From Paenibacillus sp. PAMC 26794 (GTDB taxonomy: Bacteria > Bacillota > Bacilli > Paenibacillales > Paenibacillaceae): DNA of 64,000 nt. The notes under the pieces are model-generated. The model made no database searches. It saw only the letters and a list, made by a program, of their open reading frames with translations, and was not told the origin of the DNA. Made by a program: the position numbers and the translations under genes. The stretch is taken from assembly GCF_000316035.1 (NCBI RefSeq), contig NZ_ANHX01000009.1, positions 47,376 through 111,375 of the forward strand, in the 5' to 3' direction. Shown one piece after another: positions 54,916 through 63,998 of this stretch (its first letter is position 1; every line of letters starts with the position of its first letter).

Positions 54916-55518
54916 ATGGAAGAATTCAAAACATTACAAGGCATCGTTGCACCGGTAGACCGGGTCAATGTAGATACAGACGCAATCATTCCGAAACAGT
55001 TTCTGAAACGGATTGAACGTACCGGATTTGGACAATTTTTGTTCTATGAATGGCGTTTTGATGAAGAGGGCAACAATATTGCTTCCTTCGAAATGAACAA
55101 ACCTCGTTATGAAGGGGCATCCATCCTGATCTCACGTGCCAACTTTGGCTGTGGATCTTCCCGTGAGCATGCGCCATGGGCGATTCTGGACTATGGATTC
55201 CGTTGTGTCATCGCTCCATCTTATGCAGACATCTTCTATAATAACTGCTTTAAGAACGGAATCTTGCCAATCAAGCTGTCAGAAGAGCAAGTTGAAGACT
55301 TGTTCCAACGTACAGCGACTCATGAAGGCTATGAGATGAATGTAAGTCTGGAAAATAAAACGATTACTGATGCATACGGACTGCATATCGATTTTGATCT
55401 GGATGAGCATCGTCGTCAATTCCTGTTGCAAGGACTGGACGATATCGGTCTGACTCTTCAACATGATGATGAAATCGCTGCTTACGAACAACGCCACGCG
55501 GCAAAACTGTTCGGTTAA
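54916..55518 (+). CDS. leuD: 3-isopropylmalate dehydratase small subunit
   Basis: LeuD completes the isomerase. The 200-aa protein shows the swivelling-domain signatures VNVDTDAIIPKQFLK and ANFGCGSSREHAPWA, plus FYNNCFKNGILPI. It follows leuC by 31 bases with AGAAGGGAG before the ATG and is followed by a terminator, so leuCD is a two-gene unit. Confidence 0.95.
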   Translation: MEEFKTLQGIVAPVDRVNVDTDAIIPKQFLKRIERTGFGQFLFYEWRFDEEGNNIASFEMNKPRYEGASILISRANFGCGSSREHAPWAILDYGFRCVIAPSYADIFYNNCFKNGILPIKLSEEQVEDLFQRTATHEGYEMNVSLENKTITDAYGLHIDFDLDEHRRQFLLQGLDDIGLTLQHDDEIAAYEQRHAAKLFG

Positions 55519-55540
55519 TCGTTAAAGTATTGCATAGCAG

Positions 55541-55598
55541 AAAGCTTCTGCCTCGCCAAAGGGACCTTGTTCCCATCGGTGAGACAGAAGCTTTTTTT
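55541..55598 (+). terminator. Rho-independent terminator of leuCD
   Basis: AAAGCTTCTGCCTC (55541-55554) pairs with GAGACAGAAGCTTT (55581-55594) with one mismatch, then a T-run. The loop contains a small GGGA/TCCC hairpin. Confidence 0.88.
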
Positions 55599-56014
55599 TA
55601 ATATCAGAAGCTAAATTAACTTAATGAGTCATCTATACATAGAGCTCCTGATTCTTCTTGGCTGAATACTTCAATAATCCCTGTCATCTTCAGTTCTCTG
55701 GATCATTTTTTTTGCAATACTTCCTGTTCCGATATATGTATATTTTGAAGTTGCATTAATAGATGGAATATCGTCAATTTATGACATCATGGATACGGAA
55801 TCCATATACATTCATGTAAAAGAGATTATGTTCTTGAATGTGATCTGCTTTTTAATCTTATTTCCGACTGAATATGACAACGTTGTAACCGGATGAAGGG
55901 ACAATATCTGATAAACTGATTAGTAGATTATGGAAGGTTACATAGCGTCTTTGATGTTACGCTGCAGAGAATCAGGTCGGATGTTCAAAAGACAAAAAGA
56001 ATGGTGGATGAGGT
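55599..56014. other. Gene-free 416-bp interval before the amidase cluster
   Basis: This AT-rich stretch has no convincing gene on either strand. It holds two short inverted repeats, ATGGAT/ATCCAT (about 55787-55803) and ACATTCA/TGAATGT (about 55808-55841), and a weak promoter-like TTGTAA near 55885. The amidase gene promoter is probably in its last 130 bases. Confidence 0.4.
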
Positions 56015-57421
56015 ATGAAAAAATGGTCGGCAGCAGTCGTTTTTCTTCTGTTCCTGTGTTTATTCCCAGTCATGGCCCATGCAGACACCACTCCCTCGAT
56101 TGTACTCGACGGTGTAACCATTAACCAGCAGACGGGTGCACCTGCAGAGAATATCGGGAAAACGGTCATGGTTCCAATTCGAATTGTATCCGAGAACCTG
56201 GGTTATAAGGTGAAGTGGGAGAAGGAAACTCAGTCAGTCCAGGTTCAAAAAGGAAACAGCATGATCCAAATGACGGCTGGTAAAGATGCAGCTACAGTGA
56301 ATGGAAACGTGGTGAATCTGGATTCGCCCCCACTCATCAAACAGGGAACGACGCTTGTTCCGTTACGCTTTGTCGGGGAAGGCATGGGTCTGCGTGTTGG
56401 TTGGGACAATGGAACCAAGACAGTAAGCCTATTTAGTATTCCTCCAGTAGTTGGAACGGAAGGTGACAGTGACCCCGTCGAGACGCCTGTCCCGGACGGT
56501 CTGACAGAACTTCAAGGCATCAGCTTCAGCGGAGATCGCTTGATTGTAGTGACAAACGGTAATATTAGCCCCAAAGTATCCAGAATTAGTGGGCCAGACC
56601 GTATTATTGTTGATCTGCCTGCAGCGACATTCTCTCAGGAATTCATTCAGGGACAAGCATCTAATCCGGATGGCAGTGGACAGATTCTCGTTACGGATTC
56701 ATCGATAGTTTCCAAAGTCCGGTATGCCATGTTCAGTAAATCGCCTTCTACCGTGCGTGTCGTTCTGGATCTGAATCAGACGGCTACAGCCAAATGGTCT
56801 GTTGGAGATAACAATGTCTTGCTCGTTGACCTGACAGCCACGAGTGGAGAACCGACAAGCCAACCGGCAGCACCTACCAATGATGGTAAAACGATTGTGG
56901 TCATTGATCCGGGACATGGTGGTCGTCAATCGGGTGCAGTGAGTTTGTCAGGAGCTTATGAGAAGGATTTCAATCTGGCTGTAGGGCTTAAGGTACAGGC
57001 AGTCCTTCAACAATACCCAAATATTCAAACGGTCATTACACGCCAGGATGATACAGAACTTTCGCTCAAACAGCGTGTGGATATTGCTGAATTGAATCAG
57101 GCAGATGTTTTTGTATCCATTCATGGAAACAAATTCACTACACCGGTACCAAACGGCATTGAAACGCTCTACAGTCGTAAAGAAAGCAAGACATTGGCTG
57201 ATACTCTTCACAAATATGTGTTGCCGGTAACAGGACTCAAGGATCGGGGAGTCAAAACGGCAAGTCTGCATGTGACCCGGGAAACAACTATGCCTGCAGT
57301 CCTCCTTGAACTAGGATTTCTTAGTAATCCTACGGATGAAGCGCTGATGCTTACTGAGGATTATCAGAATAAATGTGCACAGGCGATTGTGGACGGAATC
57401 GTTGAATTTTTGGGACTGTAA
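56015..57421 (+). CDS. N-acetylmuramoyl-L-alanine amidase with Cu-amine-oxidase-like and AMIN domains (copy 1)
   Basis: The secreted 468-aa protein cuts the bond between muramic acid and the peptide in the cell wall. Order: signal peptide (1-23, ending AHA), copper-amine-oxidase N-terminal-like domain (about 27-140), AMIN domain (about 165-275, wall targeting) and Amidase_3 (about 292-468). The zinc and catalytic residues H301 (DPGHGG), E316, H370 (SIHGN) and E432 (LLELGF) are all present; SIHGN differs from the usual SIHAN. ATG 56015 follows GGATGAGGT. The next gene is a paralogue with the same layout. Confidence 0.93.
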   Translation: MKKWSAAVVFLLFLCLFPVMAHADTTPSIVLDGVTINQQTGAPAENIGKTVMVPIRIVSENLGYKVKWEKETQSVQVQKGNSMIQMTAGKDAATVNGNVVNLDSPPLIKQGTTLVPLRFVGEGMGLRVGWDNGTKTVSLFSIPPVVGTEGDSDPVETPVPDGLTELQGISFSGDRLIVVTNGNISPKVSRISGPDRIIVDLPAATFSQEFIQGQASNPDGSGQILVTDSSIVSKVRYAMFSKSPSTVRVVLDLNQTATAKWSVGDNNVLLVDLTATSGEPTSQPAAPTNDGKTIVVIDPGHGGRQSGAVSLSGAYEKDFNLAVGLKVQAVLQQYPNIQTVITRQDDTELSLKQRVDIAELNQADVFVSIHGNKFTTPVPNGIETLYSRKESKTLADTLHKYVLPVTGLKDRGVKTASLHVTRETTMPAVLLELGFLSNPTDEALMLTEDYQNKCAQAIVDGIVEFLGL

Positions 57422-57679
57422 ATTGAATTGTGCGCAAATATGAAGGTTAGGATAGTACGTTGTTTAGAGATGTATATTTGATAAATAAGGAAAAAAGAAG
57501 GCATTAAAATGTAAAAAAAGCTTGATCTGACAACGTTTTTTTTCTGTTATGTTGGAATATATTCGCAACTTTTGAGAGCGAGGGGCGTCTAATAGGTGTC
57601 TGGTAATGCCCAAGCGGTCAGTCGGAGTTGGAAAATGACAACATGCGGCAAAAAAATATGAGAATGGTAGGGGTGAAGG

Positions 57680-59089
57680 ATGAAGAAGTTCGGTTTTTTG
57701 GTACTGTTATTTGTCTTTGGGCTCGTATTCCCGGGCTATAGTCACGCAGCAACAGACACGAAAATTATCCTAGACGGAAAAGAAATCGTACAGCCATCGG
57801 ATACAAAAGCGGAAATTATCAACAGCAAGGTGATGGTTCCGATCCGGGTTGTGTCCGAAAATCTTGGATATAGCGTGGAGTGGAAGCAGCAAACGCAAAC
57901 GGTGACTATCAGCAAAGACAACACTGCCATGCAGATGATTGTTGGACAGAAGACGGCAACGGTGAACGGCAGTAACGTAAACCTGGATGCCCCGCCACTC
58001 GTTAAAAACGGTACTACACTCGTGCCTCTCCGATTTATTGGTGAGGAAATGGGTCTTAAGGTGGGTTGGAACAACACCACGAAGACGGTAACATTAGTTA
58101 CCCAGAATTCAGGTTCCGGAAACGGGACAACCACTCCTCCGAACTCTGGCAATAATGGCGGGGGATCGGATCAGGAAGGTCTTGTACTGGTGAACGGCAT
58201 CAGCTTCAGCGACAACCGCCTCATGATCGCAACAAGCGGAAGTACGAAGCCGAACGTCTTCACGATGACAGGACCAGATCGAATCGTTATAGACTTGCCG
58301 AATACCGCATTTGCTGATTCATTCAGTGAAGGACAGGCTCTAGACAGCAACCAGAATGGACAACTCGTCGTTAGCGGCTATCCGGATGTGTCTAAGATTC
58401 GTTACTCGTTATACAGCAACAGTCCATCTACAATTCGTTTTGTGATCGATCTGTCCAGTTCAAAAGGGTACAGTGTGCAAAATGATTCCGGACTGGTCAT
58501 GATTAACCTCGACAATCAAAGTGGTACACCTGCTCCTCCAGTTGGTAATAATGGCAACAAAGTTGTCGTTATCGATGCAGGTCACGGAGATCAGGATCCT
58601 GGGGCAATCGGTGTAACTGGTAAACGCGAAAAAGACTTCAATCTGGCAATGGCTCTGAAAGTGGAAGCCTTGTTGAAAAAAGAATCCAAAATTGACGTTG
58701 TGTTAACGCGCAGCGATGATACATTTTTGGCATTGAAAGAACGTGTGAAGATTGCACAAGACATAAAAGCGGATATTTTCATCTCCATTCATGCTAACAG
58801 TGGCCCTACTGCTGCGAACGGTGTAGAGACATTCTATACACGCTCCAACAGCAAAGCACTTGCTACAGTGATGCACAAGTATCTTTTGCAGTCTTCCGGA
58901 CTGAAAGATCGTGGAGTGAAAACGGCAAGTCTCCATGTGACCCGTGAAACGACAATGCCAGCAGTTCTGCTGGAAGGTGGATTCCTTAGCAATAAGAGCG
59001 ACGAAGCAGCCCTGTTCACTGAGAGTTTCCAGAACAGTGTTGCCAAAGGCATTGTTGCAGGAATCAAGGAGTATCTGGGAATTAAATAA
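57680..59089 (+). CDS. N-acetylmuramoyl-L-alanine amidase with Cu-amine-oxidase-like and AMIN domains (copy 2)
   Basis: This 469-aa paralogue of the preceding gene has the same four parts: signal peptide (1-23), Cu-amine-oxidase-like domain (about 26-140), AMIN (about 168-278) and Amidase_3 (about 294-469) with H302, E317, H371 (SIHAN) and E432. A Gly/Asn/Thr-rich linker (142-165) is longer than in copy 1. Several blocks are identical between the copies, such as SGLKDRGVKTASLHVTRETT near the C-terminus (all but the first residue shared), which points to tandem duplication. ATG 57680 follows AGGGGTGAAGG. The 258-bp gap before it probably carries its own promoter. Confidence 0.93.
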   Translation: MKKFGFLVLLFVFGLVFPGYSHAATDTKIILDGKEIVQPSDTKAEIINSKVMVPIRVVSENLGYSVEWKQQTQTVTISKDNTAMQMIVGQKTATVNGSNVNLDAPPLVKNGTTLVPLRFIGEEMGLKVGWNNTTKTVTLVTQNSGSGNGTTTPPNSGNNGGGSDQEGLVLVNGISFSDNRLMIATSGSTKPNVFTMTGPDRIVIDLPNTAFADSFSEGQALDSNQNGQLVVSGYPDVSKIRYSLYSNSPSTIRFVIDLSSSKGYSVQNDSGLVMINLDNQSGTPAPPVGNNGNKVVVIDAGHGDQDPGAIGVTGKREKDFNLAMALKVEALLKKESKIDVVLTRSDDTFLALKERVKIAQDIKADIFISIHANSGPTAANGVETFYTRSNSKALATVMHKYLLQSSGLKDRGVKTASLHVTRETTMPAVLLEGGFLSNKSDEAALFTESFQNSVAKGIVAGIKEYLGIK

Positions 59090-59124
59090 GGGACAAGCCC
59101 TTATGTTGAGGAGGCGGAGTTAGA

Positions 59125-59802
59125 ATGAACAAGAAAATATGGATTGCAGCCTTGCTGGTAACGGTTATGGCAGTTGCTGCTGGATGTGGAAGCAAGCCAA
59201 CAGCTGCTCCGAATCAGACGCAAGGCGCAGGAACTGAAAACAATGTGACCGAGGTTGAAGGCGAAACAATTACCGAACCGGTAACTGCTGATCCTGAAGA
59301 GAACACAACACCTACAGAATCGACGGAAGGCAGTTCGGAGGAAACGACTACAACTACTCCGCCAAGCGAAACGTCTACGGAGAAGCCGGCAACTTCCGAA
59401 AGTAATGAAAAGAAAACGATCACTGTATTCTATACGGATGAAGAAGAACTGGAGTTGCACAAAGCTTCGGCAGAGATTTCATACGCATCGGATGATGCCA
59501 AATATAAAGCTGCCTTTGAATCACTGCAACAGAGCAAAGATGCTAAACTTGTTCCGCTGTGGTCTAAAGAAATTGAATTGAAGTCTGTTCAGTTCAAGGA
59601 TGGAGCTCTTACGCTGGATATTCATATGCCAGATACGGCACGTCTTGGAGCAGGTGGAGAATCTTATGCGCTGGATGCTCTAAAACAAACGTTCTTCCAG
59701 TTTGATGAAGTGAAATCACTTGATTTACTGGTGGATGGTCAGCAGATTGAGAGTCTGATGGGCCATGTGGATCTTGAACATCCAATGACAAGATCCGAAT
59801 AG
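59125..59802 (+). CDS. Lipoprotein with GerMN domain
   Basis: The 225-aa protein has a lipoprotein signal (VAAGCG, lipid-bearing C21), a long Thr/Glu/Pro-rich disordered linker (about 25-95) and a C-terminal GerMN domain (about 97-215; TITVFYTDEEELELHKAS, LALDI-type strands as GALTLDIHMPD, ALDALKQTFFQFDEVKSLDL). GerMN domains occur in GerM and LpqB and in many Paenibacillus wall-associated proteins. It follows the second amidase by 35 bases with GAGGAGGCGG upstream, so it may be cotranscribed with it. Confidence 0.88.
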   Translation: MNKKIWIAALLVTVMAVAAGCGSKPTAAPNQTQGAGTENNVTEVEGETITEPVTADPEENTTPTESTEGSSEETTTTTPPSETSTEKPATSESNEKKTITVFYTDEEELELHKASAEISYASDDAKYKAAFESLQQSKDAKLVPLWSKEIELKSVQFKDGALTLDIHMPDTARLGAGGESYALDALKQTFFQFDEVKSLDLLVDGQQIESLMGHVDLEHPMTRSE

Positions 59803-59874
59803 GCTGTACAGCATGCTCTTGTACCGTGAATCCACGGAATATGGGTCGTTTTACATGAGAGAGGGGAATCATAG

Positions 59875-62613
59875 GTGACTTTTAAATATAACCATACATC
59901 ACACTCTAAAAAAGTAGTATCAGCCGTGCTTGCAGGCATGATGGCCCTTAGCGCCGGCGGAGCTGCCATGGCAGCAGAATCAACAGAAACGGGGCAGGAT
60001 CAGACTGCTGCAATAACAAATACGGCTGCACCAACTGGTTTGTTCAGTGACATCAAGGTCGGATACTGGGCTGAAAAACATGTGTACAAACTGGCATATC
60101 AAGGTATTCTTCTCGGTAACAACGGCCTGTTCCGTCCAGGAGACGCGGTAACACAGCAAGAAGCTGTAACGATGGCAATCCGTTTTATGAATCAAGAGGG
60201 CCAGTTGAAAACCGACACGGCTGCGGCATTACCGACAAACATGGAAGTGGGAAATTATTTCAAGCCATATGTCGCGCTGGCACTTCAACTGGGACTGATT
60301 GACAAAACGGAAGAATCAACGGTGGATGTATCCAAGACCTCCTGGGGTCAAAAGCCGGCTTCACGGGAATGGATTACGAAATTGTTAATCCGTTCATTGG
60401 ACAAGGAAGCTGAAGCGAAGGCACAAAATAATCAATCTACCGGATTTGCTGATAATGCAAGTATTTCCGAAAGCGGTAAAGGTTATGTCAATCTGGCTGT
60501 TAGCCTGGATCTGGCCAAAGGTGTGGAAGGCAACAAATTCAATCCAACCGGTTCCGTAACCCGTGCTCAACTGGCTACCTTCTTCAGTCGTGGTGAATCG
60601 TTAACGGATACAACGTACCCGAACACATCCACGGGTTATGTGACAGGATTGAAAGATGGGCAGATCACGCTGGTTGTGGACGGCAAAGCCGTTAACTTCG
60701 CAGTGAACAGCAGTACGCCTTACTTTACGAAAGACAGTGAGACTCGTGCTTCCGCCACAGATGTGAAACTATATACGAAAGTTATGGTTGTAGGTTCGGC
60801 AGGTGGGGCTTCCTATGTGGAAGTCGTTGATGCTACACCGCAGGTGGAAAGTGTTGAAGGTACATTTGCACGTTCATTGTCTGGTAATAAAATTGGTATC
60901 TTTGTGGGCGAGAATTACGAAACGTACAGTTATGATGAGGCAACTGCATTCATCGATCAGAATGGTAATGCAATCAAGCTGTCCGATATTACGGCAGATA
61001 GCATCATTGAAGTACAGCGTGAGACGTTCTCGGCTGACAAAAAAACAGTCGCTATTCGTGTGAAATCCGGCATTGTTAACAAGAGTGACAATGGCGTAAT
61101 TGCTGAAGTATCCACTTCTGGAAAAACGATCAAACTTGTCAATGCAGCGGGTGCTACAGAGCAGTTTGCATACAATGACAATCTGCTTATCACATATCAA
61201 AACCGCATCATGTCAGTGGCTGATCTCAAAGCCGGCAGTGCCGTGAAATACACCGTAAAGGACAGTGTTTTGCAAACTATCACATTGTCTCAAGGTGTGG
61301 AGCAATCTGTGCGCGGAACATTGGTTGAGATCGGTGGCAACCAGTCCACGTTAACGTTCAAACGTGAAGGGGGTTCCCTTGAGGCGAAACTGCTGACTGA
61401 AAAGCCGGAAGTTATTATTAATGGTATTCAGGATGCGACGCTCAATGATCTCATCACAGATGCAACGAACGGTGATCAGGTGGAGTTGTCATTGAACTCT
61501 GACGATCAGGTAACACGTATTCAGGTGATTGGACGTCAAATGGAACCTATGAGCGGAGTAACGGTTGTATCTTACAACAGCAAAACAAAGGTACTTACCG
61601 TACTGGACAACAACAAAAAACCGTTTGTATTTACATTGGACGAAAAAACCAAACTGGACTACAATACGACCAAACCTACACTCGCTGGTCTGGAGTCGAT
61701 TTTAAATGATGGTCGCAAATTGGATCTGACCTATGTGGGAACACGTGCGTTGTCCGTTAAAGTGATTTACAAGTACGAAGGTACGATCAGCAATATTGAC
61801 ACATCGGGCAGAAAAATCAGTTTGTTGTCTGGTAATCAGACGATTACAGTGCCTTACACTACCTTACCTACGGTTGAGATCTATAACAAATCGGGCGCAA
61901 GTCTGGGAGATTTGAAGATTGGTGACAAAGTGACCCTAACGCTTGGAGCAAATCAGGATGTAGTGCAGAAGGTTGCACTGAACACTGTGGCTCAATTCGA
62001 AGTGGTTGCCTTGGAAGCAAATAGTCGTATTCGAGTAAAATCCGATCTGTTGACAAGTCAGTTCTACGTGGATCAAGCGGTACTGACAGGAGAGAGTGGT
62101 CAGACGATCACACCTTCACAACTGACAGCAGGCAACCTGATTAATGTAACGTTTGAAGGGGCTACGCCAAAAGCGGTTCAAGTCGTGAAGCGTACGCTGG
62201 CTGAAGTTACAGCGGTGGATGCTTCATCCGTGACGCTCAAGCAGTTTAACGGCCAGACTGAAACCGTGCCTGTTAGCGGTTCTGTTAAAGTCGTAAAATC
62301 TGGCTCCACATTAACTTCACTGACGAGTCTTACGGTCGGGGATCGTGTGGAAATGACAAAAGATACGGATAATTCCACACGCTTCAGAGTACTAACTGTC
62401 ATGAGCAAACAATTCTGGTCTTATGATGGCGTTGGTAACCAGATTTTGGTTAAACGTGAAACGACAGCAGACACCAACTATCGTTTTGCACTCGGATCAA
62501 GTGTATTTGTTCACCAGGGTGACAATACTTTAAGCGTGCAATCTCTCAGAGATAATGATAATATTGTATTGTATCTCCTGAACAATGTTATTCTGGAGAT
62601 TCAAAAACAGTAA
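59875..62613 (+). CDS. SLH-domain surface-layer-type protein
   Basis: The 912-aa exported protein starts at GTG 59875 behind AGAGAGGGG. The signal peptide ends near residue 35 (GGAAMAA). Two to three S-layer homology repeats follow (about 52-240; GLFSDIKVGYWAEKHVYKLA, FRPGDAVTQQEAVTMAIRF, FNPTGSVTRAQLATFF), which bind pyruvylated wall polymer. The remaining 650 residues are beta-rich repeats of about 65-80 residues (segments like GTISNIDTSGRKISLLSGN and GTLVEIGGNQSTLTFKREGG), of unknown role. It may be an S-layer subunit or another abundant surface protein. It follows the GerMN gene by 72 bases. Confidence 0.9.
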   Translation: MTFKYNHTSHSKKVVSAVLAGMMALSAGGAAMAAESTETGQDQTAAITNTAAPTGLFSDIKVGYWAEKHVYKLAYQGILLGNNGLFRPGDAVTQQEAVTMAIRFMNQEGQLKTDTAAALPTNMEVGNYFKPYVALALQLGLIDKTEESTVDVSKTSWGQKPASREWITKLLIRSLDKEAEAKAQNNQSTGFADNASISESGKGYVNLAVSLDLAKGVEGNKFNPTGSVTRAQLATFFSRGESLTDTTYPNTSTGYVTGLKDGQITLVVDGKAVNFAVNSSTPYFTKDSETRASATDVKLYTKVMVVGSAGGASYVEVVDATPQVESVEGTFARSLSGNKIGIFVGENYETYSYDEATAFIDQNGNAIKLSDITADSIIEVQRETFSADKKTVAIRVKSGIVNKSDNGVIAEVSTSGKTIKLVNAAGATEQFAYNDNLLITYQNRIMSVADLKAGSAVKYTVKDSVLQTITLSQGVEQSVRGTLVEIGGNQSTLTFKREGGSLEAKLLTEKPEVIINGIQDATLNDLITDATNGDQVELSLNSDDQVTRIQVIGRQMEPMSGVTVVSYNSKTKVLTVLDNNKKPFVFTLDEKTKLDYNTTKPTLAGLESILNDGRKLDLTYVGTRALSVKVIYKYEGTISNIDTSGRKISLLSGNQTITVPYTTLPTVEIYNKSGASLGDLKIGDKVTLTLGANQDVVQKVALNTVAQFEVVALEANSRIRVKSDLLTSQFYVDQAVLTGESGQTITPSQLTAGNLINVTFEGATPKAVQVVKRTLAEVTAVDASSVTLKQFNGQTETVPVSGSVKVVKSGSTLTSLTSLTVGDRVEMTKDTDNSTRFRVLTVMSKQFWSYDGVGNQILVKRETTADTNYRFALGSSVFVHQGDNTLSVQSLRDNDNIVLYLLNNVILEIQKQ

Positions 62614-62643
62614 TCGTTTCTTTTCGAGGATCAAAAGAATGAC

Positions 62644-62686
62644 CGTCTTGATACGGGATCTTTCCCGCATCAAGACGTTTTTTTTG
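62644..62686 (+). terminator. Rho-independent terminator of the SLH protein gene
   Basis: CGTCTTGATACGGG (62644-62657) pairs with CCCGCATCAAGACG (62664-62677) with one mismatch, then eight T. Confidence 0.92.
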
Positions 62687-62776
62687 CAAGCTTTTTGAGG
62701 TCCCCGCAAAGTACTCGGATGAAGCTTCGAAGTAAGGCTCCGTAGAGTGGAGTCATTTTGTGGGAGGTAGCTCTTC

Positions 62777-63472
62777 ATGAATGCAGCGACGGTTAGACAT
62801 ATACTCGAAACTATGGAAGCAATGTTTCCTGATGCACATTGCGAATTAAATCACAGCAATGCATTTGAATTGACGGTAGCTGTCCTTTTGTCTGCCCAGT
62901 GCACCGATGAAACGGTTAACAAGGTAACCGCAGATTTGTTCCAGAAGTACAGAAGCCCAGCAGATTATCTGGAGGTTCCTCTCGAAGAGTTGGAACAGGA
63001 TATTCGGCGAATCGGTTTGTATCGGAACAAGGCCAAGCATATTCAGAACATGTGCCGAATTTTAATAGAGCAGTATGGCGGTGATGTACCGCAGGAACAT
63101 GATCAGCTTGTGACGCTACCAGGTGTCGGGCGGAAAACCGCGAATGTAGTTGTTTCCAATGCGTTTGGAGTACCAGCAATTGCGGTAGATACTCATGTTG
63201 AACGTGTATCCAAGCGGCTGGCGCTTGCAGGTTGGGATGACTCCGTACTTGAAGTCGAAAAGAAACTAATGAAGCGCGTACCCCGGGACGAGTGGACTTT
63301 AACTCACCACCGGTTTATATTTTTTGGACGCTACCATTGCAAGGCACAGAACCCTGCGTGTCATATCTGTCCATTGCTGGACATATGCAGGGAAGGAAAA
63401 AAACGTATGAAAACGTCCCAAATCAGGAAAGATAAGGAACGTGTCACCACCCGAAAACGAAAAATAAATTAA
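62777..63472 (+). CDS. nth: Endonuclease III
   Basis: Nth removes oxidised pyrimidines and nicks the DNA strand. The helix-hairpin-helix LPGVGRKTANVVVSNAFG holds the catalytic lysine, VDTHVERVSKRL the catalytic aspartate, and CKAQNPACHICPLLDIC gives the four cysteines (C-x6-C-x2-C-x5-C) of the 4Fe-4S cluster. The 231-aa product is slightly longer than usual through a basic C-terminal tail. GGAGGTAGC precedes ATG 62777. In B. subtilis nth directly follows dnaD. Confidence 0.96.
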   Translation: MNAATVRHILETMEAMFPDAHCELNHSNAFELTVAVLLSAQCTDETVNKVTADLFQKYRSPADYLEVPLEELEQDIRRIGLYRNKAKHIQNMCRILIEQYGGDVPQEHDQLVTLPGVGRKTANVVVSNAFGVPAIAVDTHVERVSKRLALAGWDDSVLEVEKKLMKRVPRDEWTLTHHRFIFFGRYHCKAQNPACHICPLLDICREGKKRMKTSQIRKDKERVTTRKRKIN

Positions 63473-63495
63473 TGAGCAGAAAAGGATGAATAATC

Positions 63496-63768
63496 ATGAA
63501 ATGCATTTCCGTGTACACTGACAATTTTGAGGCCTTCTCCGATATCTTTGAACAAATCGTTGAACAGGAAATGGCTGAAAATGAAGAAAAAGAAGTAGAA
63601 GGCATCACAGTAAGCCACTCTGGCGACGTGCCTGAACATTATCTGGAGCGTATGTCCGTTAAACCAGAAGTTGTTGTTATGAGAGACAAAGGCAGAGACA
63701 TTACAATTCTGCAACATGGACAAGTATTTGAAATCTTGCTGCCTTCTATGGAGAACGCAGTTTCATAA
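63496..63768 (+). CDS. Small acidic protein of unknown function, 90 aa
   Basis: I do not recognise a family. The 90-aa protein is acidic (EQEMAENEEKEVEGITVSHS in the first half) and ends in a compact alpha/beta-like part (KPEVVVMRDKGRDITILQHG, QVFEILLPSME). It has no membrane segment. It begins 23 bases after nth, with AAAGGATG upstream of the ATG at 63496, so it is probably cotranscribed with nth. The terminator at 63906 is its likely end. Confidence 0.65.
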   Translation: MKCISVYTDNFEAFSDIFEQIVEQEMAENEEKEVEGITVSHSGDVPEHYLERMSVKPEVVVMRDKGRDITILQHGQVFEILLPSMENAVS

Positions 63769-63905
63769 GAAGTGATTACACTATTGGTTCTGTTGTATTA
63801 ATGTCATGAGGATCGTTGTGGTAAAAGTGATCGCATCGCATTCATGCAACAGACACTTGGCGTAAGCATTTTGTTAAATACCGAGTATAGAACGTACTTA
63901 GAGAT

Positions 63906-63936
63906 AAAACCGACTTGTTCGGTTTTATTTTTTTTA
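63906..63936 (+). terminator. Rho-independent terminator after the 90-aa gene
   Basis: AAAACCGA (63906-63913) pairs with TCGGTTTT (63919-63926), followed by a T-run. The stretch 63769-63905 holds nothing else that I can support. Confidence 0.85.
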
Positions 63937-63979
63937 TGGCTTTAGCCAGTTGAGTGCGTGAAACGCGCGAAACAAAAAA

Positions 63980-63998
63980 CCACCCGCTATGCGGGTGG
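63980..63998. terminator. GC-rich hairpin at the window edge, probable terminator
   Basis: CCACCCGC (63980-63987) pairs with GCGGGTGG (63991-63998). A run of A precedes it, so it could stop transcription on the minus strand arriving from beyond the window; the plus-strand side is cut off. Confidence 0.6.
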
